Shown: positions 35,886-46,208, numbered from the stretch's first letter. The stretch is DNA of 64,000 bases from Streptomyces rubradiris (GCF_016860525.1 NZ_BNEA01000015.1:3782001-3846000), one strand, 5' to 3'. Program-made: numbers and translations. The notes: generated by a model from the letters alone, not told the origin.

Positions 35886-35990
35886 ATGAACAAGGCTGCC
35901 GCCACAGGGTTTTTACCCAACTTCGTTGGGTTTCCATCCCTCGGGGGGCTCACAGCTCACGTGTTCAACTACGGCGTGCGCCGGTCGTGA
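35886..35990 (+). CDS. Candidate 34-residue small protein
   Basis: ATG preceded by AGAGGGAACC. The product begins MNKAAATGFLPNFVGFPSLG and ends GLTAHVFNYGVRRS, a hydrophobic peptide rich in Gly and Phe. The reading frame contains a 7-bp DNA hairpin ACCCAAC/GTTGGGT and is clearly less GC-biased than neighbours. It ends 9 bp before an 18-bp terminator stem, which supports a short independent transcript. It could be a small protein, a leader peptide or simply part of a small RNA. The rest of the 324-bp gap has no other gene. Confidence 0.45.
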   Translation: MNKAAATGFLPNFVGFPSLGGLTAHVFNYGVRRS

Positions 35991-35998
35991 ATAAGACA

Positions 35999-36040
35999 CG
36001 CCGGGCGCCTGCCGGATCTTTGTCCGGCAGGCGCCCGGCG
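35999..36040. terminator. Strong bidirectional terminator (18-bp perfect stem)
   Basis: CGCCGGGCGCCTGCCGGA / TCCGGCAGGCGCCCGGCG, loop TCTTTG, between the small ORF (+) and the Gly/Cys-tail gene (-). Confidence 0.92.
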
Positions 36041-36092
36041 CGGTGCGGCCTGGATGCGGTTCCCCCTCTCCCAGGGCGCCGGCTGCCCCGTG

Positions 36093-36455
36093 TCAGCCGC
36101 CTCCCCCGCATCCGCCCCCGCCACCGCCACCACCGCCGCACGACGAGCCCCCGCCGCACGACGAACCCCCGCCACAGGACGAACCCCCGCCACAGGAGTG
36201 CCCGCCGTGCCCGTGTCCCCCGTGGTGCCCGCCGTGGTGCCCCGACGAGCCGGAGTCACCGTCGGCCCACCAGCTGCCCGACTCCGAACCGCCGTAGACC
36301 GCGCCGGACGAGGACGACGACCTGCGGTACGCCCCGCCGCGTCCCCGGCCGGCCGCCGGCCTCGTCCGCCGGAGGTAGCGGCCCAGCCTCTCCGAGATGA
36401 CCGCCACCGCGATGAGCGCCACCACGACCAGCGCCAGGAAGTTGCCCTGGGACAT
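36093..36455 (-). CDS. Small membrane protein with His/Gly/Cys-repeat tail
   Basis: 120 residues from ATG at 36455 with a textbook AAGGAGGG site seven bases upstream. A single N-terminal helix (FLALVVVALIAVAVISERLG) is followed by a basic stretch RYLRRTRPAAGRGRGGAYRR, a Ser-rich segment, GSWWADGDSGS, then an HHGG/HGHGG run and four SCGGG-type repeats ending in oligo-Gly with a last Cys. The tail has about six His and six Cys, suggesting metal binding or disulfide cross-linking at the membrane. Function unknown; similar one-helix proteins with Cys/Gly tails are common in Streptomyces (memory, unverified). Confidence 0.78.
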   Translation of the reverse strand: MSQGNFLALVVVALIAVAVISERLGRYLRRTRPAAGRGRGGAYRRSSSSSGAVYGGSESGSWWADGDSGSSGHHGGHHGGHGHGGHSCGGGSSCGGGSSCGGGSSCGGGGGGGGGCGGGG

Positions 36456-36606
36456 GGCGTCACCCTCCTTCCGTTCCCCCGAAGCGGCCCCCCGTGGGCG
36501 CCTCGCCGTGTCACCGCGTCTCGCGCGGTGCCGGGGAATTTCCCGGCCGGGCCGGCGGCCAAAGCGGAGTTGAGGAACTCCAGAGCTTGAGCGCAGGATG
36601 ACGGGC

Positions 36607-37782
36607 ATGACCTCCAGCGCACGCCCTCATCTCAACCGCCGGCTCGCCGAGTTCGGGACCACGATCTTCGCCGAGATGTCGGCGCTCGCCGTGGCGACCG
36701 GGTCGATCAATCTGGGCCAGGGCTTCCCGGACACCGACGGCCCCGAGGAGATCCGGGAGGCCGCCGTGCGGGCGCTGCGCGACGGGCGCGGCAACCAGTA
36801 CCCACCGGGCCCCGGCGTCCCTGAGCTGCGCACCGCGATCGCCGCGCACCAGGAGCGCCGCTACGGCCTGTCCTACGACCCCGACACCGAGGTGCTGGTC
36901 ACGGCGGGCGCGACGGAGGCGATCGCCGCCGCGCTGCTGGCGCTGGTCGAGCCGGGGGACGAGGTGGTGGCGCTGGAGCCGTACTACGACTCGTACGCGG
37001 CGAGCATCGCGATGGCGGGCGGCCGGCGGGTGCCGGTGACCCTGCGGCCGCACGAGGGCCGCTTCCGGCTGGACCTGGACGAGCTGCGCGCGGCCGTCAC
37101 CGACCGCACCCGGCTGCTGCTGGTCAACACCCCGCACAACCCGACCGGCACCGTCCTCACCCGCGCCGAGCTGGCCGCCGTCGCCGAGCTGGCGGTGGAG
37201 CGGGACCTGCTGGTGGTGACCGACGAGGTGTACGAGCACCTGGTCTTCGACGACGCCGAGCACCTGCCGCTCGCCACGTTCCCGGGGATGCGCGAGCGCA
37301 CGGTGAGCATCGGTTCGGCGGGCAAGACCTATTCGTTCACGGGCTGGAAGGTCGGCTGGGTGACGGCCGCGCCGGAGCTGGTCGGCGCGGTCCGCTCGGC
37401 CAAGCAGTTCCTGACCTACGTCGCCTCCGGGCCCTTCCAGTACGCGGTCGCCGAGGCGCTCGCGCTGCCCGACAGCTACTACGAGGAGTTCCGCCGGGGC
37501 ATGCTGGCCCGCCGGGAGATCCTCGCCGAGGGGCTCACGGCGGCCGGGTTCGAGGTGTTCCGGCCGGCCGGCACCTACTTCATCACCACCGATATCCGGC
37601 CGCTCGGCGAGAAGGACGGCTTCGCCTTCTGCCGGGCCCTGCCGGAGCGGGCGGGCGTGGTGGCCATCCCGAACGCGGTCTTCTACGACGACCGGGAGGC
37701 GGGGGCACCGTTCGTACGTTTTGCCTTCTGCAAGCGCGAGGACGTGCTGCGGGAGGCGGCGGAACGGCTGCGGGCCATGTGA
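36607..37782 (+). CDS. Class I/II PLP aminotransferase
   Basis: 391 residues from ATG at 36607 (AGGA nine bases upstream; ATG 36598 is an alternative). Fold type I motifs: INLGQGFPDTDGPEEI, GRGNQYPPGPGVPELRTAIAAHQ, VLVTAGATEAIAAALLAL, LEPYYDSYAASIAMAGG, LLLVNTPHNPTGTVLT, VVTDEVYEHLVFD, and the lysine site SIGSAGKTYSFTGWKVGWV. The NxGQGFPD start places it with the YbdL/kynurenine aminotransferase/glutamine transaminase K group, which uses methionine, glutamine or kynurenine. A link to the kyn genes 8 kb away is possible but not shown. Its end faces the YbjN gene. Confidence 0.9.
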   Translation: MTSSARPHLNRRLAEFGTTIFAEMSALAVATGSINLGQGFPDTDGPEEIREAAVRALRDGRGNQYPPGPGVPELRTAIAAHQERRYGLSYDPDTEVLVTAGATEAIAAALLALVEPGDEVVALEPYYDSYAASIAMAGGRRVPVTLRPHEGRFRLDLDELRAAVTDRTRLLLVNTPHNPTGTVLTRAELAAVAELAVERDLLVVTDEVYEHLVFDDAEHLPLATFPGMRERTVSIGSAGKTYSFTGWKVGWVTAAPELVGAVRSAKQFLTYVASGPFQYAVAEALALPDSYYEEFRRGMLARREILAEGLTAAGFEVFRPAGTYFITTDIRPLGEKDGFAFCRALPERAGVVAIPNAVFYDDREAGAPFVRFAFCKREDVLREAAERLRAM

Positions 37783-37835
37783 GCGCGATGCCGCTCCGGC
37801 CGGGGCGGAAACCCGGGCCGGAGCGGGCAGTCGCC

Positions 37836-38369
37836 TTACTCGGCGTCGCCCTCGGGCGTGTCGTCCTCGCCGCCCTCCGGGTCCAGGCCGAGCTGCTCCA
37901 CCAGCCACTTGTCGAACTCGATCGCGGCCCGCACCCAGCTGACCGTGGAGGAGACGAAGTGGTTGATGTCGACGCCCGTGCCGATCAGCATCTGGGCCTC
38001 GCCGATCAGCCGGACGGTGCCGTCCTCGTGGGTGTGGGTGTACACCTTGGGCCACAGGGTGCGGCGGTTCCACTCGTCCACGGTCTCCAGCAGCCGCGGC
38101 TTGTCCTCGATCGCGTGCGGGCGGTCGAAGAAGGTCCGCACCGAGAAGATCGCCTGTTCGGGCTCGTCCCCGCGGAACATGAAGTAGGTGCGGAACTGCT
38201 CCCACGGCGCGACGAGGTCACCCTCCTCGTCGACGACGTACTTCAGCTCCATCTGGTCGAGAAGCTGCTTCACCAGGTCCTGATCCGGGAGGACGGGGCC
38301 CGCCGGTCCCTGGGGCTGCGGTTCGGGCTGGCCCCCGAAGTTCGGAATCGAGGACGGGTCGATGCTCAC
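37836..38369 (-). CDS. YbjN domain protein
   Basis: 177 residues from GTG at 38369 with AAGGGA eight bases upstream. Pro/Gln-rich first 30 residues, then QDLVKQLLDQMELKYVVDEEGDLVAPWEQFRTYFMFRGDEPEQAIFSVRTFF, VDEWNRRTLWPKVYTHTHEDGTVRLIGEAQMLIGTGVDINHFVSSTVSWVRAAIEFDKWLVEQLG and an acidic tail. This is the YbjN/type III secretion chaperone-like fold found across actinobacteria. Role unknown; soluble. Confidence 0.85.
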   Translation of the reverse strand: MSIDPSSIPNFGGQPEPQPQGPAGPVLPDQDLVKQLLDQMELKYVVDEEGDLVAPWEQFRTYFMFRGDEPEQAIFSVRTFFDRPHAIEDKPRLLETVDEWNRRTLWPKVYTHTHEDGTVRLIGEAQMLIGTGVDINHFVSSTVSWVRAAIEFDKWLVEQLGLDPEGGEDDTPEGDAE

Positions 38370-38530
38370 CGTGTTTTTCCCTTCATGCGGATGCCGCCAT
38401 CCTCCCCCATGCGGGGAGGGGCGTGGCAAGCCCCGACCCGCCGCTCCGCCCTGAGCTGAAGGGCCGTGTCACAGCGCCCGGCCCCGGGCCGAGGGGCCCC
38501 GGACCGCTCACCCCAGGGCCCGGGGGCGCG

Positions 38531-41128
<2,598 letters not shown>

Positions 41129-41184
41129 GTCTGCGTTCTCCTCCTCGACCGCTTCCCAGTGCTGACTTAACCAGCGTACACAAA

Positions 41185-41205
41185 GTTGAGTCTATTCCGC
41201 TCAAG
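41185..41205. promoter_or_regulatory. HAIR element (HspR operator) upstream of clpB
   Basis: GTTGAGT-N7-GCTCAAG against the published HAIR consensus CTTGAGT-N7-ACTCAAG: 12 of 14 positions. It lies 57 bp before the clpB GTG and 37 bp before the divergent PPOX gene, so it could touch both promoters. Confidence 0.85.
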
Positions 41206-41241
41206 CTTCGAACGGGAGTGCCGAGGGGCTAGGTTGCGCGC

Positions 41242-41655
41242 ATGACGAGGAACTCCATGAGCCCGGGTGCCCCCGGCGAGTCGTACCTCGCCTTCTGGCG
41301 GGAACGGCATCTGTGCACCCTGACGACCCTGCGCCCGGACGGCAGTCCGCACGTGGTGCCGGTGGGGGTGACGTACGACGCCGGGGCCCGGCTGGCCCGG
41401 GTGATCACCAGTGGGACCAGCGCGAAGGCCCGGTACGTGGCGGCGGCGGGCGAGGCGGGCGCCCGGGTCGCGGTGTGCCAGGTGGACGGCCGGCGCTGGG
41501 CGACGCTGGAGGGACGGGCGCGGGTGCGGACCGAACCGGACCGGGTGGCCGAGGCGGAGCGGCGCTACGCCGAGCGCTATCAGCGGTCGCCCCGGCCGAA
41601 TCCGGCGCGCGTGGTGATCGAGATCGAGGTGTCCCGGACGCTCGGCAACGCCTGA
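41242..41655 (+). CDS. PPOX-class F420/FMN-dependent oxidoreductase
   Basis: 137 residues. Split beta-barrel flavin-binding protein: YLAFWRERHLCTLTTLRPDGSPHVVPVGVTYDAGARLARVITSGTSAKARYVAA, RVAVCQVDGRRWATLEGRARVRTEPDRVAEAERRYAERYQRSPRPNPARVVIEIEVSR. The short length and TLRPDGSPHVVPV match actinobacterial F420-dependent PPOX proteins (TIGR03618-like). It probably binds F420 or FMN and reduces an unknown substrate. Divergent from clpB, with a shared 113-bp regulatory region. Confidence 0.85.
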   Translation: MTRNSMSPGAPGESYLAFWRERHLCTLTTLRPDGSPHVVPVGVTYDAGARLARVITSGTSAKARYVAAAGEAGARVAVCQVDGRRWATLEGRARVRTEPDRVAEAERRYAERYQRSPRPNPARVVIEIEVSRTLGNA

Positions 41656-41716
41656 TGAACGGCGATTTTCGGCCAGCATGGAAATATCTGCATACTCCGA
41701 TATATCCCCGCAAACG

Positions 41717-41757
41717 GCAGCGGCGTCACCGTGTTCAGGTCACGGTGACGCCGCTGC
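41717..41757. terminator. Bidirectional terminator (17-bp perfect stem)
   Basis: GCAGCGGCGTCACCGTG / CACGGTGACGCCGCTGC with a 7-nt loop, between convergent PPOX and Rieske-like genes. Confidence 0.92.
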
Positions 41758-41801
41758 GGGGGGGAAGTACCTGAGCGATCTTTTACGACGGGGGAATCGC
41801 G

Positions 41802-42137
41802 TCAGGCACTGCGGGGGGTGGCCGAGATGGTCGTCAGATCGGACTCCGCCGGCTCGGTCAGCCGGTGGTCCCGCTGGTCCAGGTTCACGAAGATCATTCC
41901 GTACCGGATGGCACACCGCACCGGCTGCGGGGCACCACGCGGCCTGCGCAGGCACCGGTACGCCCGCACGTCCCCGTCCTCGCCCCGGGTGACGACGACC
42001 GGTTCGCCGAACACGGTCACCATCAGCGAATCACCGCTGTGGGGGATGGCGGTGACCAGGTCGATGAAGTGCCAGCCGGACCGGTAGGCGGTGGCCATTT
42101 CACGACGGAAGGAACGGTCGTCGGGTGGGGTGGTCAT
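41802..42137 (-). CDS. Degenerate Rieske-like protein coupled to the DSSW peptide gene
   Basis: 111 residues. REMATAYRSGWHFIDLVTAIPHSGDSLMVTVFGEPVVVTRGEDGDVRAYRC resembles the N-terminal Rieske domain of ring-hydroxylating oxygenases. Of the expected Cys-X-His and Cys-X2-His ligands, both Cys positions remain (YRC, VRC), but the histidines are gone: the 'CPHRGAP' position reads RRPRGAP and the 'CPYHGW' position reads CAIRYG. The chain then ends with YGMIFVNLDQRDHRLTEP, where a normal oxygenase would continue into its catalytic domain. It therefore cannot hold a canonical [2Fe-2S] cluster. The ATG overlaps the stop of the DSSW gene (ATGA), implying coupled synthesis and a shared function, possibly binding or carrying the peptide. 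Confidence 0.7.
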   Translation of the reverse strand: MTTPPDDRSFRREMATAYRSGWHFIDLVTAIPHSGDSLMVTVFGEPVVVTRGEDGDVRAYRCLRRPRGAPQPVRCAIRYGMIFVNLDQRDHRLTEPAESDLTTISATPRSA

Positions 42138-42391
42138 GACTCCACGGCCCAACTGCTGTCCGCCGGCGGGACCCACGAGCTGTCGCCCGGGACACCGGAC
42201 GCCACGATCACCCAGCTGCTGTCACCGGCGCCGGGACCAACAGCGGCCTGTACGCGCCAACTGCTGTCCTGCGCGACAGCATCCTTCGTCCCCGCATGAC
42301 CGGTCAGTACGCCGAAGGCCAAGGCGGCGGAGAAGGCGGCGACAAGCGCCGAGCGAAGCATTGTCTTATGCATAGTCGGCTTCGTCCTCAT
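42134..42391 (-). CDS. Secreted peptide precursor with four DSSW motifs
   Basis: 85 residues from ATG at 42391; GAGGTGA lies seven bases upstream. A basic n-region (MRTKPTMHKTMLR) and hydrophobic core (SALVAAFSAALAFGVLTG) lead to a signal-peptidase-type site DAVA|Q at residue 40. The predicted mature part is 45 residues and contains DSSW four times, at mature positions 2, 17, 30 and 38, with short Gly/Pro/Val/Ala spacers. All four Trp of the mature peptide are in these motifs; there is no Cys. The repeats share a DNA core (CAACTGCTGTC-like on the plus strand). No family is known to me. Plausible roles are a peptide signal, a RiPP multi-core precursor or a surface peptide. Divergent from a LuxR-type regulator 92 bp away. 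Confidence 0.75.
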   Translation of the reverse strand: MRTKPTMHKTMLRSALVAAFSAALAFGVLTGHAGTKDAVAQDSSWRVQAAVGPGAGDSSWVIVASGVPGDSSWVPPADSSWAVES

Positions 42392-42483
42392 GTGAAGGTC
42401 ACCTCTCCCCCGTCCGGATACGACGATGGCCCATTCCGGCACGTCATGGCCACACAAACGATGCATCATGTTCCTGCACGTTC

Positions 42484-43488
42484 ATGACCCTGGGGGGTGG
42501 AGATTTGGCGATAAACGAGATTAAACGGACACATCCCCACGGTCTGACCGACCTGTGCGAGGAAGGGAGCCGTCTGTACGGGAATGCCCTCCGAACGGGG
42601 CGCATAGCCCGCGCCGACGTGGAAGCCGCCCCCTGCCTGATGGAGTTCGCCCTCCTCCACCCCGATCCCGACGACCCCAACTGGCTGCGCCCGGTCCCCC
42701 CGTCCATCGCCCTGGCCCAGCGGCTCAACCCGATCGAGCAGGAGATCACCCAGCGCCGCCGGGAGTCCATCGAACTCGCCGACGCTTTCGAGCCGTTCAT
42801 GAGCATCAGCGCCCAGCCGACGGCGACCACCCACTCGATCACCGTGCTGGAGGGCCTGGACCGGATCAACGCCGCGCTGGACCTGGCCACCTCCCAGTGC
42901 CAGAGCGAGATGCTCACGGTCCAGCCGAGCCGCCGACGGCTCGAACACACCCTCGCCAAGGCCCTGGAGCGCGACCGCCCGCTGATCGAGCGCGGCTGCC
43001 GCATCCGCACCCTCTACCAGCACCCCGCCCGCTACAGCCCCGAGACGCTGGCCTACGTGGCCCAGTTCGCCGACGGCAAGGTGGAGTACCGGACGATCGA
43101 CGAACTGGCCGAGCGGCTGATCATCTGCGACGAGACGGTGGCCTTCATCCCCACCCGGGACGACGGGGAGGTCGCGCTCGAACTGCGCCATCCCGGGCTC
43201 GTCCGCTACCTGGTCAAGGTCTTCGAGTTCATGTGGGCCCGCGCGGTCCCGCTGAGCGCCGGCGCCCCCTACGAGACCGCCTCCGACGGCATCACCGAGG
43301 TCCAGCACTCCATAGCCAAGCTGCTGGTCGAGGGGCACGTGGACGAGGCCATCGCCCGCCGCCTCGGCATGAACGTGCGCACCTGCCGGGCCCACATCGC
43401 CAAGCTGGCCCACGCCCTCGGCAGCGGCAGCCGTGCCCAACTCGGCTATCTCATCGCCCAGTCCGGCATCCTGGACCGCGACCACTGA
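42484..43488 (+). CDS. Orphan LuxR-type regulator (divergent from DSSW operon)
   Basis: 334 residues. The ATG at 42484 has a weak ribosome site; a TTG at 42505 is an alternative. The N-terminal part (RTHPHGLTDLCEEGSRLYGNALRTGRIARADVEAAPCLMEFALLHPDPDD) and middle domain (LTVQPSRRRLEHTLAKALERDRPLIERGCRIRTLYQHPARYSPETLAYVAQFADGKVEYRTIDELAERLIICDETVAFIP) resemble the TrmB/PLD-like sensor region of a Streptomyces LuxR subgroup. The C-terminus is the HTH: HSIAKLLVEGHVDEAIARRLGMNVRTCRAHIAKLAHALGSGSRAQLGYLIAQSG. No receiver domain, so it is controlled by a ligand or abundance. Likely regulates the adjacent DSSW operon (inference). Confidence 0.85.
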   Translation: MTLGGGDLAINEIKRTHPHGLTDLCEEGSRLYGNALRTGRIARADVEAAPCLMEFALLHPDPDDPNWLRPVPPSIALAQRLNPIEQEITQRRRESIELADAFEPFMSISAQPTATTHSITVLEGLDRINAALDLATSQCQSEMLTVQPSRRRLEHTLAKALERDRPLIERGCRIRTLYQHPARYSPETLAYVAQFADGKVEYRTIDELAERLIICDETVAFIPTRDDGEVALELRHPGLVRYLVKVFEFMWARAVPLSAGAPYETASDGITEVQHSIAKLLVEGHVDEAIARRLGMNVRTCRAHIAKLAHALGSGSRAQLGYLIAQSGILDRDH

Positions 43489-43503
43489 GCCGGCCCGGCC
43501 GGT

Positions 43504-44544
43504 TCAGCCCGCCGGGGGTTCCGGGTCCGCGCCGGCCATCGCCCCGGCCGGCCGGGGCGGACGGTGCCCGTCCAGGCCCACCTGGGCGATGCGCACACCG
43601 AGCTGGGTGCGGCTGGCCGCGCCCAGGGTCTCCGACAGCCGGGCGATGTGCGCCCGGCAGGTACGCACGCTGATGCCCAGCCGCTCGGCGATCACCGCGT
43701 CCTGGTGGCCCTCCGCCAGCAGCGCGGCGATGGACTGCTCCCGGTGCGAGATCCCCTCGATGCCGGTGTCCGGCAGCGGCGCCGTCAGCGGGATGGCCAG
43801 CCGCCACAGCCGCTCGAAGACCGTCACCAGGTACTCCACGAGCGCCGGGTGGCGCAGCTCCAGGGCCATCGTGCGGTCGGCGTTGGCGGGGATGAAGGCC
43901 ACCGTGCGGTCGAAGAGGATCAGCCGGTCGATGACCTCGTCCAGGGTCCGGGCCTCCACCGTGTCGCCCATCAGCTCCAGGTAGTTCAGCAGCCCCTGCC
44001 CGTGCCGCGCCACGTGCGTGTACAGGTCGCGCATGCGCACGCCCCGGCCGCGCAGCGCCAGCGCCCGGTGCAGGCCCTCGGTGAGTTCCGCCTCCCGCCG
44101 GATGCCGCCGGGCTGCACGGTGAGCACCTCGGTGGTGCACGCCTCGGTCGCCTCGTCCATCGCGGTCTGGATGCGGGCCAGCCCGTCCAGGACCCGGATG
44201 GCGCTGCCCTCGGCCGGTGCCGCCAGGGCGTCGCGCTGCCGGCCCAGGCCCGCGTACCACTCGAAAGCGGACACCGCGGAGCCCACCCGCCGCTGGCTCG
44301 CGCTGACCTCGTCGTAGACCCCGCGCAGCAGCCGGGTCATGACCTCCTGCGGGGAGGTCGGCACCAGCCAGTCCATGTCGTCGGGGTCGGGGTGCAGCAG
44401 CGCCAGGTCCAGCAGGCAGGGCACGGGCCCGGCGTCCGAGCGCGGCACCCGCCCCCGGCGCACGGCACGGGAGTACACCCGATCCCCGGCCTCACACAGC
44501 CGGTCGGCACCGTGAGGATGCTCCTCCGCCCCGTGCCCGGCCAT
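43504..44544 (-). CDS. Paralogous orphan LuxR-type regulator
   Basis: 346 residues from ATG at 44544 (GGGGTGA upstream; frame open to 44586). Same architecture as the regulator at 42484, with clear paralogy throughout: HGADRLCEAGDRVYSRAVRRGRVPRSDAGPVPCLLDLALLHPDPDD, EVLTVQPGGIRREAELTEGLHRALALRGRGVRMRDLYTHVARHGQGLLNYLELMGDTVEARTLDEVIDRLILFDRTVAFIP, and HTH QSIAALLAEGHQDAVIAERLGISVRTCRAHIARLSETLGAASRTQLGVRIAQVG. The two genes are convergent with a 15-bp gap, consistent with an old inverted duplication or two partners sensing related ligands. Confidence 0.85.
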   Translation of the reverse strand: MAGHGAEEHPHGADRLCEAGDRVYSRAVRRGRVPRSDAGPVPCLLDLALLHPDPDDMDWLVPTSPQEVMTRLLRGVYDEVSASQRRVGSAVSAFEWYAGLGRQRDALAAPAEGSAIRVLDGLARIQTAMDEATEACTTEVLTVQPGGIRREAELTEGLHRALALRGRGVRMRDLYTHVARHGQGLLNYLELMGDTVEARTLDEVIDRLILFDRTVAFIPANADRTMALELRHPALVEYLVTVFERLWRLAIPLTAPLPDTGIEGISHREQSIAALLAEGHQDAVIAERLGISVRTCRAHIARLSETLGAASRTQLGVRIAQVGLDGHRPPRPAGAMAGADPEPPAG

Positions 44545-44751
44545 CGCCCATTTCACCCCCGGTGTGCTGCCACTTCCGCAGCGCAACTATGCGCGGCGCC
44601 GACCGGCTCCGCAACACGGGTGCCCCGACGGCGCCACCCAAGTGATCCCGGTCCGCCCGGGTTTGGGGGGGTGCCCGGCCATCACATCACACCGGGGTGG
44701 CGAGGGCGGCGCACCGGTGGCTCCGGCACCGCCGGACACGCACCGGACCGG

Positions 44752-45858
44752 TCACTTCAGCCCGATCGCCGCGCAGGCCGTCTTGTACCTGGCGGTGCAG
44801 ATGTCACCGGCCGAGTAGATGCCGTCCGCGATGACCGTGTCCTTGATGGTGTCCTTGGTCAGCGCGCTCACCTGGAGCAGCCGCGCCGGGATGTCCTTGG
44901 TGGTGGGGCTGTCCACCCGGTCCCGGGTGAGGGCGTCGAACTGGATGCCCTTGCCCTGGATGCGCATGACGGCCATCTGCGCGGCGGCCTCGGCCTCGTC
45001 CGGGTAGGACTTGTAGACGCTCATGTACTGCTCGCCGGCCACGACCCGCTGCACCGCGTCCAGGTCGGCGTCCTGGCCGGTGACCGGGGGCAGGCTGGTG
45101 ACGCCCGCCGCCTTCAGGGCCTTGATGACACCGCCCGCCATGCCGTCGTTGGCCGAGTAGACACCGGCGATGCCGGCCTTGCCGAGCTTGGCGATCGCCT
45201 TGGCCATGTTCGCCTCGGCGTTCTCCGGCTTCCAGTCCGTGGTGTCGTAGCTGTCGGCGATCGTCACCTTGCCGTTCAGCTCGGAGAGCGCGCCCTGCTT
45301 GAACTGCTTGGCGTTGGGGTCGGTGGGCGAGCCGTTCATCATCACGATCTTGTCGGAGGTGTCGGCGGTCGAGCCCAGCGCCTCCAGCAGGGTCCGGCCC
45401 TGCACCTCGCCGACCAGCTCGTTGTCGAAGGAGACGTAGGCGTCGATCGGCCCCTCGGCCAGGCGGTCGTAGGCGATGACCGGGATGCCGGCGTCCTTGG
45501 CCTTCTGCACCTCGCCGGCGATGGCGTGCGCGTCCACGGCGTCCAGCAGGATGACGTCGGCCTTGGCGTCGATCATGTTGCGCAGCTGCTCGGCCTGGCG
45601 GGCGGCGCTCGCCTCGGCGTTGGCGTACTCGACCTTGCCCTTGTCGTGGGTGAGTTCGGCGACCTTGCGCTTGATGATGGGGTAGTCGAACTTGTCGTAG
45701 CGGGTGTTCGCCTTCTCCGGCAGCAGCAGGCCCACGGTGATGTCGTCGCCCTTGGTCGGGCTCGCGCTCGCCCCGTCCTCCGTCGCGTTCAGCACGCCGC
45801 AGCCGGCGAGCGAGAGGGTCATCGTGGAGGCGGCCACGGACATGGCGATACGACGCAT
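44752..45858 (-). CDS. Sugar ABC transporter substrate-binding lipoprotein (XylF-like), orphan
   Basis: 368 residues from ATG at 45858 (GTG 45870 is an alternative). Lipobox LSLAGC at about residue 19. Periplasmic-binding fold of the ribose/xylose group: ITVGLLLPEKANTRYDKFDYPIIKRKVAEL, NMIDAKADVILLDAVDAHAIAGEVQKAKDAGIPVIAYDRLAEGPIDAYVSFDN, VYSANDGMAGGVIKALKAAGVTSLPPVTGQDADLDAVQRVVAGEQYMSVYKS. C-terminal Cys pair (DICTARYKTAC). Tethered outside the membrane, it should deliver a pentose or similar sugar to an ABC permease, but no permease or ATPase gene is in the window. Confidence 0.92.
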   Translation of the reverse strand: MRRIAMSVAASTMTLSLAGCGVLNATEDGASASPTKGDDITVGLLLPEKANTRYDKFDYPIIKRKVAELTHDKGKVEYANAEASAARQAEQLRNMIDAKADVILLDAVDAHAIAGEVQKAKDAGIPVIAYDRLAEGPIDAYVSFDNELVGEVQGRTLLEALGSTADTSDKIVMMNGSPTDPNAKQFKQGALSELNGKVTIADSYDTTDWKPENAEANMAKAIAKLGKAGIAGVYSANDGMAGGVIKALKAAGVTSLPPVTGQDADLDAVQRVVAGEQYMSVYKSYPDEAEAAAQMAVMRIQGKGIQFDALTRDRVDSPTTKDIPARLLQVSALTKDTIKDTVIADGIYSAGDICTARYKTACAAIGLK

Positions 45859-46182
45859 TCGGGGGCTCACTTCAGGTGTGGTACGGAGGGGTACTGCGCT
45901 ACGACCAGATGTCTGAAAAGACAACGCGCAGCGCCCACCCGGCGTCAAGAAAAATCACTTAACGAGTGCGCAACACCACGCTCGGCTGACCCTGTGAAGG
46001 TCACGCGAAACCGCCTGCAAAGGCCCTTTACCCACCCTCCATCTCAAGGAAGTTCACGCGGCGGACCAGATCCGCACAACCGGCCCGGTTCACCACGAGT
46101 GGTGATCACCGGCGGCCCCGGGCCGGGCTCCGGACCGGTCAGGAGAACGAATGATTCCGGCCAGCGCGCCGGACAACGCGAA

Positions 46183-46208
46183 AGGGGCCCGGTACACACC
46201 GGGCCCCT
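46183..46208 (-). terminator. Terminator of the dnaK-grpE-dnaJ-hspR operon
   Basis: AGGGGCCCGGT ACAC ACCGGGCCCCT, perfect 11-bp stem, 20 bp after the hspR stop. The remaining gap 45859-46182 upstream of the substrate-binding protein gene holds no gene; it should contain that gene's promoter. Confidence 0.88.
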
